NCBI GenBank assembly: GCA_004193285.1
Contig: SECP01000002.1
Span: 186,001-250,000, forward strand
Origin: Myxococcales bacterium
Lineage (GTDB): Bacteria > Myxococcota_A > Polyangia > Polyangiales > Polyangiaceae
Direction: 5' to 3'
DNA: 64,000 bases
Shown: in pieces, positions 57,517 through 64,000 of the stretch
Layout: the number at the start of each line of letters is the position of its first letter
Numbering within the stretch: the first letter of the stretch is position 1
Notes under the pieces: generated by a model
What the model was told of the DNA's origin: nothing
What the model saw: only the letters and a program-made list of their open reading frames with translations
Databases searched by the model: none
Translations under genes and position numbers: made by a program

Positions 57517-57822
57517 ATGAGCGACCGCCCCGACGACAAGAGCGCCACGCTCGTCCAGCCGGCTTCTTCCCTGCCGGTGCGGGAGGAGGAGCTGCCCGTC
57601 GTCGCTCGCATCATCGTGGAGGTGCGGTCGGACGGCATGCGCACCATCGCTCGCGGCGCCATGGAAGACGCGGCTTCGCAAACCCGCGTCGCCATCGAGG
57701 CGAGCGGGGCGAGCCCGCTGGAGCTCGCGACCGCGCTCGCCAAGAGCATCTTCACCGCGCCCTGGCTGCCGCGGAGCGCGCCGCTCAGCGCGCTCCGCGG
57801 TTTGCTCAAAAAACGCGGCTAA
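57517..57822 (+). CDS. Conserved hypothetical small protein
   Basis: 101 residues from ATG 57517 (an ATG at 57487 is also open). The N-terminal third is polar; then RIIVEVRSDGMRTIARGAMEDAASQTRVAIEA forms strand-helix, and the C-terminus is basic (LRGLLKKRG). No signal, no membrane helix and no family recognised. It converges with the next gene, with 5 bases between stops. Confidence 0.55.
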   Translation: MSDRPDDKSATLVQPASSLPVREEELPVVARIIVEVRSDGMRTIARGAMEDAASQTRVAIEASGASPLELATALAKSIFTAPWLPRSAPLSALRGLLKKRG

Positions 57823-57827
57823 AGGCG

Positions 57828-58130
57828 CTACTTTTTCGAGGGCTCGGTCAAGCACTCCCGCAAAGACTCGAGCCTCAGGCCGCACACGAGCGCGTCGGTC
57901 AGCTTGCGAACCAAGAGCGCCTTCCCGCAATCCCGGGCCGCCATCACGACCTCCGGTAGGCACCTGAGGCTGGCCTCCGGCTCGCCAGTTTTGGCGACGT
58001 TGCCTGCGCCTTCGGCGCCGCTAGTGGTGCTCGGCGCGGCACCGCCGCTGCCGCCGATGGAGGCATCGCTCGACACCTCGCTCTCGGGTTGGGGACAAGA
58101 CGCGTTCACTCCACAAATGGCTTGGGTCAT
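57828..58130 (-). CDS. Small hypothetical protein
   Basis: 100 residues. Low-complexity N-terminal half (GGSGGAAPSTTSGAEGAG), then a helical segment with cysteines (RCLPEVVMAARDCGKALLVRK, LVCGLRLESLREC), suggesting two disulfides if exported. No clear signal peptide starts at this ATG. It lies between convergent and divergent neighbours; the coding call rests on the open frame and compositional fit only. Confidence 0.4.
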   Translation of the reverse strand: MTQAICGVNASCPQPESEVSSDASIGGSGGAAPSTTSGAEGAGNVAKTGEPEASLRCLPEVVMAARDCGKALLVRKLTDALVCGLRLESLRECLTEPSKK

Positions 58131-58267
58131 GGCCCTTCATCGGGCGCGACGACCCAAAGTTTCGTAAAAAACCGAGACCTTTCACGATGCGCGGGCAAGC
58201 GCGGGGGCGGGTCGAAGGTTTTGCCGCTCGGCACCGCGACCTAGTCGCGCTATGCGGGCCCATCTTG

Positions 58268-59332
58268 ATGCGCTTCGCTTGCTCGCTACCGGCCCTCGTT
58301 CTCACTCTTTTCGGAAGTCTCGGCTGCGGCCACAAGGCTCCGCTCGCGACTCCGGCCGCGCCGCTCACGCCGCCGACTCGCCTTTGCGGCGCGGATGAGA
58401 GCGGCCCCGCTTGCCGCAGCGCCATTGAGGTCGAACGCCTCCTCGAGCAAAGCGAGATCGTCGGCATGGCCGACACGCCGAGCGGCATGCAAGGCGCCAA
58501 GCTCCTGACCCTGGAGAGTGACACCAAAGGGCCGGACGTCGTGCTCCGTGCCAAGTGGCGGCCACAGAGCAGCTCGGACCTGATCAACGAGCCCCGCAAG
58601 GAGCTCGCCGCTTACGCGGTGCAAAAGCTCTTCTTGAAAGACGGCGAGCTCGTCGCGCCTCCCACCGTGGCGCGCTGCTTCCCACTGGAGGAGTACCGCA
58701 AGTTCGATCCCAAGGCGCAGGCGACGTACCCCGAGGTCGAGTGCGTGATGGGCTTTCTTTCCTACTGGCTCGAGGGCGTCAAGACCGTCGGCTCCGCGCG
58801 CAAAGACGGCTTGCTCGGGGAAGGCTCGGGGATTTGGGATGCCAAGCTGTTCGCGAAAGATCCGGCTTACCGGAGCTCCGTCGCCAACGGCAACCTGCTC
58901 ACGTACCTCATCAACCACGGCGACGCGCACGAAGAGCAGTTCGTGCTGGAGCAAGCCCCGCGCGGCTTGCGAGCATTCGTGGTGGACAACAGCATCGCCT
59001 TTCGGAGCATCAAAAACCCGATGCTGCTCTTGCGCCAAGATTGGTCCGCCATTCAAGTGCCCCACCTCGACAAGAACGCGGTGGAGCGGCTGCGCTCGCT
59101 CACCGACGCGGACTACGCGCACCTCAGCACCGTCTCCGTGCTGGAAAAGCGCGACGACGACGAGCTCCTCCAGCTGAGGACGTGGAAGGACGAGGCGGGT
59201 GATGGCTCCGCCCTATCTTGGAACGGCCGGCAACTTCGCATTGGCCTCACCCCGGGAGAGATCTCTTTGGTGCGAGGGCGCGCTCAAGACTTGCTGCGCC
59301 GCGCCGATCTGGACAAGCTGCTGGCCGACTAG
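58268..59332 (+). CDS. Lipoprotein with protein-kinase-like (PI3/4K- or Fam20-like) motifs
   Basis: 354 residues from ATG 58268. Signal RFACSLPALVLTLF and lipobox FGSLGC. A possible N-lobe Lys lies in VVLRAKWRPQS, followed by a Glu in INEPRKELAAYAVQKLF. The segment LLTYLINHGDAHEEQFVLE recalls the catalytic loop D-x-H-x-x-N of PI3/4-kinase-like and HipA-like kinases (here Q replaces N), and FVVDNSIAF recalls the metal-binding D motif. So it may be an exported or periplasmic kinase, or a dead relative; ATP is not normally available there. The stop overlaps the end of the convergent protease gene by 4 bases. Confidence 0.55.
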   Translation: MRFACSLPALVLTLFGSLGCGHKAPLATPAAPLTPPTRLCGADESGPACRSAIEVERLLEQSEIVGMADTPSGMQGAKLLTLESDTKGPDVVLRAKWRPQSSSDLINEPRKELAAYAVQKLFLKDGELVAPPTVARCFPLEEYRKFDPKAQATYPEVECVMGFLSYWLEGVKTVGSARKDGLLGEGSGIWDAKLFAKDPAYRSSVANGNLLTYLINHGDAHEEQFVLEQAPRGLRAFVVDNSIAFRSIKNPMLLLRQDWSAIQVPHLDKNAVERLRSLTDADYAHLSTVSVLEKRDDDELLQLRTWKDEAGDGSALSWNGRQLRIGLTPGEISLVRGRAQDLLRRADLDKLLAD

Positions 59333-62300
59333 GGCGGAGGGAGCGTGCCGGCGCTGCTGGCGGCGCCAGCGCAGCTGCCAGCGTCGCTTCCCTGCACCTT
59401 CACCTCCCACAGCGAAACCCCGAAGCCGGTCGTGCGCTGGGTGGAGAAGACGCGCAGGTAGCGACCTCGGCCGAAGAGGCCGGTCAACAGGTCCGTACCC
59501 CCGTCACCACTGGTAGTGGACATCAGCGCCCGCCACTGCGTGCGATCGTCCGAAACTTGGAGCTGGTAGGAGCGACTGGCGGCTGTCTCCCAACGCAGCT
59601 CGACGGTGTCGATACGCCGAGCTGCGCCGAAATCCAGCTCGAGCCACTGCGGGTCGGCGAACTGACTCGACCAGCGCGTCGTCGCGATACCGTCCGCGGC
59701 GGCGCTCGCCGGGGTCGCGGCTGTCTCTTGCGAGGAAGCGCGGGCTGCGACGACCGACAGCGGCGTCGGCGCCGGAGCCGCACAGCCGCAATCGGGCTCG
59801 GTGTCGCCGAACACGTTGATCTCCCAGAGCGAAACTCCGAAGCCCGTCGTGCGTGAAGTCGAGTACACGCGGAGGTAGCGCCCGGAAGCCTCCAGCCCGG
59901 TCACGTCGTCCACACCGCCGTTGCCGGCGACGTCCGCGTAGATCTTCCTCCACGTCACGCCGTCGTCCGATACTTGCAGCTCGTAGCTCTTGCTGGCTGC
60001 CGCCTCCCAGCGCAGCTCCACCCGCGTGACCGCGCGGCGCGCGCCCAAGTCCAGGCGCAGCCACTGCGGGTCCGCGAAGGCGCTGGACCAACGCGTGCCC
60101 AAGCTACCGTCGATGGCCGCGCTCGCGGGCGTGTGCGCGTTCTCCACCGACGAAGCTGCCGCCGCGACCGGCGCTAGCTTCTGCGCCGCGCAGCTGCCGC
60201 CGCTCGTTTCGCATTGCCCCTCCGCGCTGCAAGCGCCGCCGCCGGGGCAGGTTGCCGCTCCGCAAATGCCGCCGCAGCCGTCGCTACCGCATGCACGCCC
60301 GGTGCAGTCGCGGATGCAGATGCCGTCGCTCACCCCGGGTGCGCTCGCGCGTCCGTCCGCCGCCAGCGCGTAGGCGGTAAAATAGTAACTTTGTCGCGTT
60401 TTGAAGCCACCTACCGGCACCGCGATGGCGCTCGTAGCCGCGGTCGTGACGAAGCCTTGCGCGTCGCTCGCGACCGGCGACGTGCCGATAGCGTAGCGGT
60501 AGCTGGACGCAGCAACGGTTCCATTGGAGGCGAACGAAGCCCTCAGGATCGTCGCGCTGTCCGTCACCGCTCCCTCGTCCGTCACGGTAGGGCGCCGCGG
60601 CTGGAACGTGCCCACCTGCGAGGTGAAGTACTGAGAGCCGCCCGAGGTGCCCGCCACCGTGTCCCACATGTAAAACAGGTGCGCGACGCCGCCCGCGCCG
60701 ATCGCGATGCGCGGGTTCCAGGGATTCAAGACGCTGAGCGCCATCGCGCGGTAAGTCACGAGGTTACCGGGGGGGCCGTAGCGGAAGTACGAGCTCGCGA
60801 AGAAGACCGGCGTGGGATCCGTCTGCTGGTCCGCCACGTAGACGATGCCCTCGGGTGACATCGCGACGTCCGCATAAGCGGTGCTGATCGGGTAGTTGGC
60901 GGTGAAGTTGGCGGACACCACCTGGTCGGTCACCCACGTGCCACCTGCGAGCTTGGCGAGCATCAGCCGAAAAGGCGCGGCCGTCTCTTGGTAGAACATG
61001 CGAACTTGTCCGCCCTGCACGAACGGCTCGAGGTGGTCGCCGTAGATCGGTAGCGCGCCCACGCGCGCGAAGGCGGCGCCGCTGCTTTGGTAAAGGCCCG
61101 ACTCCAGCACCGCATTGCCGTCGCTGGCCTCGTAAAAGAGCCGCCGCGAGCCATCCGGCAGGGCTACGAGGGCCAGCCGCGCGTCATTCGTCGTCTCCGG
61201 CAGCGTGCGGAGCAGTGCGGAAGGCTGCACGACCCCCGCCACCGTGTGCGCTTCACGCAGCTCGGCGCTCGCACCGTTCGCGTTCACGTTCACGTAAGCC
61301 ACGTACTTCTGCCCTGCCGCGTCGCTCACGACGGTGGAGCGCGGCGACACGACCTCCGAGCCCCGCCCGGGAAAGCTGAGCCCCAAGTAAGCGGTGGCGA
61401 TCTGTTGCTCGGGAGTGAAACCGAAGGTCGACGGATCCAGCTGCACCACGACGACGCGCGCCTGCCGGTGATGCTGCGGCGGAGATTCGAACCCGCCAGA
61501 AGACACCCAGCTTGGATTCGTGGAGACTTGGTGCACGACGTAATAGCTGACGTACACCTTGCCGTCGGGGCCGAGCGACGCGTCCGGCTCCGTCACATAA
61601 TCTCCGCAGTCTCGACACTGGCCGCTCGAATCCAGCGGCGCGCTCAGCCGCGTGTGCGCGGTGAACGAGCCATCGGACTTGCGCAGGGTCCCGTAGACGC
61701 CGTCGTCTTGGTCCGTGACCAGCAAGGCCGCGCCGCTCGGCAGCGCCAAGGGCAGTTGAGTGTAGTGGCGCGTATTGCCGATCACGTGGCCCGAGCGCAG
61801 CAGCGGGTTCAAAAACACCTGAACCTTGCGGGAGATCGGCTCGCGGCCTCCGGTAAGGCTCACGTCCAGGTAGGCTTCCAGCGCGATAGGGGCGCTCTCG
61901 CTGATTCGTACCGTGAATTTTCCGGTCACGACCTGCCCCGCCGGCACCACTCCGAAAACCAGCTGGGCCGGCGATACGGTGAGGCTCGCGTGAGTGCTCG
62001 AGAGCGCGGCCGTGACCGAGGACGCGACGAACGGCGCCTCCAGCGCGACCTGCACCTCGAAGCTCTCGCCGGACTCGAGCTCCCCGTCCCCGTCACCCAG
62101 GTCGTAAACCGAGGTGGAGATCAGACGCACCTGATGGGGCAGCTCCAGCTCAGCGCCCACCGCCTTGCTGGCGTTCACGCGACCGGCGCCGAAGAGGCCC
62201 GCGACGCGCGGATTGAAGGCGTCCACGCTGTCGGCCGCGGAGATGACCTGGGCCGCGATCTGCTCGCGCGACCAGCCGGGGTGAGCGGCTTTGACGAGCG

Positions 62301-63600
62301 CCGCGACGCCAGCCACGACCGGCGAGGCCATGCTGGTGCCGCTGTCCGGGCCCCACTGCCCACCCAGCGTCGTGCTGTAGACGTTCATCCCCGGCGCGGC
62401 GACGTCCACCCAGCGCCCGTACGTGGAGAAGTAGGCGAGCTGCTGCGCTTCCGTTCCACTGCTGCCGTCCAGCGCCGCGACCGCCAGCACCTCATCGTAG
62501 GCGCCCGGATACTGCGGCTCGGAATTCCCGTCGTTGCCCGCGGCGGCGACGAGCACCACGCCCCGCGCGGCCGCAAAGTCCAGAGCCTGCTGCTCGGCCT
62601 GCGACAGGTCGGGGCCGCCGAAGCTCATGTTGATGACGTTCGCGCCGTTGCGAGCGGCATAATAGATGGCGGCGATGATGTCCGAGTCGTTCAGCACCCC
62701 GCGGCCGTCCGGCAGCGAGTAGCCGGCGCGCAAAGCCATGATCTTCGCGTGGTGCGCCACGCCCGCGGTACCGACGCCATTGTCCCCCACCGCCGCCGCG
62801 ATGCCTGCGACGTGAGTACCATGACCATTGAAGTCGCTCGGGTCGTTGTCTGGCGGCCCCGGGTCCTCCCCCGGTGCCACTTCGCCGGGCGTAGCGGTGA
62901 CGAAGTCGTAGCCGCGCACGTCGTCCACGTAGCCGTTCTGGTCGTTGTCCAGACCGTCGTTCGGAACCTCGCCGCGATTGACCCAGACTCCCTGCGTGCC
63001 GTCCGCGGTCGTGGCCAAGTCTGGATGTGCAAGGTCCACGCCGCTATCGATGACCGCGATCACGGTTCCGGTGCCGCTCGTCGTGTCCCACGCGCTCGGC
63101 GCCGAGATTTGAAAGAGGTGCGCCGGCGCGCGACTGACCGCATCGATGTCCGGGTCGCTGGGCAGCGCGAAAGCGTAGCGTCTGAAGTCCGGCTCCACCT
63201 GCGCATCCGGCAGCTGTGATAGCTCCGCAATGACCTGCTCGGGTGTGCGCGCCCGTGAATCGAAGGCCAGCGCGTACACACCGTTCGAATGAGCCCCGCC
63301 GTCCAGCCGCCGCGCGACGTAGCCGCGTCCTTCTACCTCCGCCAAGGCGCTGGCGCTCAGCCGCGCGACGACTTGGTCCGGGCGTCGCTCGCGCCGAGTG
63401 GTCACGCGCGAGCTCAGCGCTTGCCGCGCGGCCGGAAGTGAGCCTGCGGCAACGCGCGCCGGTGCAGCCACTCCCGCAGGAGTGGTGACCACGCCAGAAG
63501 CAGAGTCTTCGCCGCCACCGGTGCAGCCCAGCGCGAGCAGCACACTCATCAGCCCCGCGCCGCGCGCCAGCATCGCGCGCGTCATAGCCTCCAACTTCAT
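59329..63600 (-). CDS. Large subtilisin-like protease lipoprotein with two discoidin domains
   Basis: 1423 residues from ATG 63600 with GGAGG upstream. Signal ending LLALGC (lipobox). A propeptide-like region (about 60-165) precedes the S8 domain: Asp about 185 in AVIDSGVDL, His about 260 in FNGHGTHVAG and Ser about 423 in SGTSMASPVVAG. A beta-rich middle (about 480-1100) is followed by fibronectin-like strands and a Cys-rich segment (DCTGRACGSDGCGGICG). Two F5/8-type C (discoidin) domains end the protein, each with RWSS.FADPQWL.LD.G and TTGFGVSLWE. The discoidin pair probably binds sugar on cells or matrix. Suits predation or matrix remodelling. Confidence 0.92.
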   Translation of the reverse strand: MKLEAMTRAMLARGAGLMSVLLALGCTGGGEDSASGVVTTPAGVAAPARVAAGSLPAARQALSSRVTTRRERRPDQVVARLSASALAEVEGRGYVARRLDGGAHSNGVYALAFDSRARTPEQVIAELSQLPDAQVEPDFRRYAFALPSDPDIDAVSRAPAHLFQISAPSAWDTTSGTGTVIAVIDSGVDLAHPDLATTADGTQGVWVNRGEVPNDGLDNDQNGYVDDVRGYDFVTATPGEVAPGEDPGPPDNDPSDFNGHGTHVAGIAAAVGDNGVGTAGVAHHAKIMALRAGYSLPDGRGVLNDSDIIAAIYYAARNGANVINMSFGGPDLSQAEQQALDFAAARGVVLVAAAGNDGNSEPQYPGAYDEVLAVAALDGSSGTEAQQLAYFSTYGRWVDVAAPGMNVYSTTLGGQWGPDSGTSMASPVVAGVAALVKAAHPGWSREQIAAQVISAADSVDAFNPRVAGLFGAGRVNASKAVGAELELPHQVRLISTSVYDLGDGDGELESGESFEVQVALEAPFVASSVTAALSSTHASLTVSPAQLVFGVVPAGQVVTGKFTVRISESAPIALEAYLDVSLTGGREPISRKVQVFLNPLLRSGHVIGNTRHYTQLPLALPSGAALLVTDQDDGVYGTLRKSDGSFTAHTRLSAPLDSSGQCRDCGDYVTEPDASLGPDGKVYVSYYVVHQVSTNPSWVSSGGFESPPQHHRQARVVVVQLDPSTFGFTPEQQIATAYLGLSFPGRGSEVVSPRSTVVSDAAGQKYVAYVNVNANGASAELREAHTVAGVVQPSALLRTLPETTNDARLALVALPDGSRRLFYEASDGNAVLESGLYQSSGAAFARVGALPIYGDHLEPFVQGGQVRMFYQETAAPFRLMLAKLAGGTWVTDQVVSANFTANYPISTAYADVAMSPEGIVYVADQQTDPTPVFFASSYFRYGPPGNLVTYRAMALSVLNPWNPRIAIGAGGVAHLFYMWDTVAGTSGGSQYFTSQVGTFQPRRPTVTDEGAVTDSATILRASFASNGTVAASSYRYAIGTSPVASDAQGFVTTAATSAIAVPVGGFKTRQSYYFTAYALAADGRASAPGVSDGICIRDCTGRACGSDGCGGICGAATCPGGGACSAEGQCETSGGSCAAQKLAPVAAAASSVENAHTPASAAIDGSLGTRWSSAFADPQWLRLDLGARRAVTRVELRWEAAASKSYELQVSDDGVTWRKIYADVAGNGGVDDVTGLEASGRYLRVYSTSRTTGFGVSLWEINVFGDTEPDCGCAAPAPTPLSVVAARASSQETAATPASAAADGIATTRWSSQFADPQWLELDFGAARRIDTVELRWETAASRSYQLQVSDDRTQWRALMSTTSGDGGTDLLTGLFGRGRYLRVFSTQRTTGFGVSLWEVKVQGSDAGSCAGAASSAGTLPPP

Positions 63601-63747
63601 CGTTGCCTCCGGCCGCAGTGTCCGCCTAAAACGAAGTTTATTCACTGGAGCGCAATGCGACGTCACTCCGAGCAGCAGTCGCAAAAGATCTGTGGCGGGC
63701 ACGCTGGGCGTCAGAGCACCGCCGGCTACGCTACGGTCGTGCAACAC

Positions 63748-64000
63748 ATGACTCGCTTGGCTTCGTGCGGACTCTTTCTACTCGCTTGCTCTTCGGAAGC
63801 GCCGACCCCGTCCGCGCCGGACGCGGGAGGCTCCAGTGCTGGCACGACCACCGCGGCTGCCGGGAGGCCCGCAGGGGGCAACGAGTCGGGCGCGAGCGGA
63901 AGCGCCGCCGGCGGTGCATCGGCGTCGAGCGGAGGGAGCGGCGGGAGCAGCGCTAGCGGAGCGGCTTCGGGAGGAGCAGCTGGAGGGGGAGCTGGGGGCG
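63748..64000 (+). CDS. Stalk lipoprotein, 5' end only
   Basis: Open from ATG 63748 (GTG 63739 in frame) to the right window edge, no stop reached. Signal TRLASCGLFLL and lipobox LLACSS, then a Pro/Ala and a long Gly/Ser/Ala stalk (GGSGGSSASGAASGGA and so on), as in the polysaccharide enzymes further left. The functional domain lies outside the window. It is divergent from the subtilisin-like protease gene across 147 bases. Confidence 0.75.
   Translation, partial: MTRLASCGLFLLACSSEAPTPSAPDAGGSSAGTTTAAAGRPAGGNESGASGSAAGGASASSGGSGGSSASGAASGGAAGGGAGG

Noticed and set aside
61087..63219. Plus-strand open frame of 710 codons opposite the subtilisin-like protease
   Set aside because: It is the antisense of a gene with a full catalytic triad and two discoidin domains; the translation is Arg-rich without motifs, as expected for shadows in high-GC DNA.
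1..64000. CRISPR array, prophage, insertion sequence, or secondary-metabolite synthase cluster
   Set aside because: No repeat-spacer pattern, no integrase or transposase motif and no PKS/NRPS modules were seen; the only clear tandem repeat is coding (40277-40375).

Overview
The window looks like chromosomal DNA from a myxobacterium (Myxococcota, probably a Polyangiales-type soil organism). The grounds are very high GC, many lipoproteins with Gly/Ser/Ala-rich stalks after the lipobox, Ser/Thr protein kinases, a Wsp-type chemosensory operon, and one protein (52484-54145) ending in a MYXO-CTERM-like tail (Cys-rich motif, one membrane helix, Arg cluster). I see no tRNA, rRNA, phage, insertion sequence or CRISPR array. 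Both window edges cut through lipoprotein genes.

Layout. 1-616 is a truncated von Willebrand A lipoprotein. 781-6191 holds a DUF2905 membrane protein, then an overlapping DUF2760 / Hsp70 / Hsp70-DUF3731 operon. 6206-13876 (minus) is a complete six-gene Wsp-like operon (MCP, CheW, CheR-TPR, CheW, CheA-REC, CheB), with the WspR-like REC-GGDEF diguanylate cyclase divergent at 13953-15038. 15208-17468 is a Ser/Thr kinase with an apparent Roadblock/LC7-like tail, followed by a small protein of the same apparent fold. 17707-24590 is a three-gene operon: a GCS2 / circularly permuted ATP-grasp fusion, an AsnO-type amidotransferase of the N-acetylglutaminylglutamine amide (NAGGN) family, and an S9 peptidase / N-formylglutamate amidohydrolase fusion. 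I consider this the best candidate for an undescribed pathway. 24630-33922 is mixed housekeeping and hypothetical content: a heme-oxygenase-like protein, a single-domain response regulator, an outer-membrane barrel, a shortened MurE-like ligase, an HTTM membrane protein, a class V aminotransferase and an AcuI/YhdH reductase.

33954-54145 is rich in secreted plant-polysaccharide enzymes: two CE12-type SGNH esterases, a trypsin-like protease, a CBM2-GH45 endoglucanase divergent from a PL3 pectate lyase, a GH53 endo-galactanase and a PL9-type pectate lyase. Together they would attack the rhamnogalacturonan backbone, galactan side chains, homogalacturonan and cellulose. Among them lie a thioredoxin-like lipoprotein, a GFA protein, an HPP-CBS membrane protein, an AraC regulator, two LiaF-like proteins with a LytS/LytTR two-component pair, and an acyltransferase-SGNH protein. 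54281-64000 holds an FMN reductase, several small lipoproteins, a kinase-like lipoprotein, a large subtilisin-like protease with two discoidin domains, and the start of another stalk lipoprotein.

All calls come from reading translated motifs, spacing and overlaps by eye. Family names rest on recognised motifs, not database searches.
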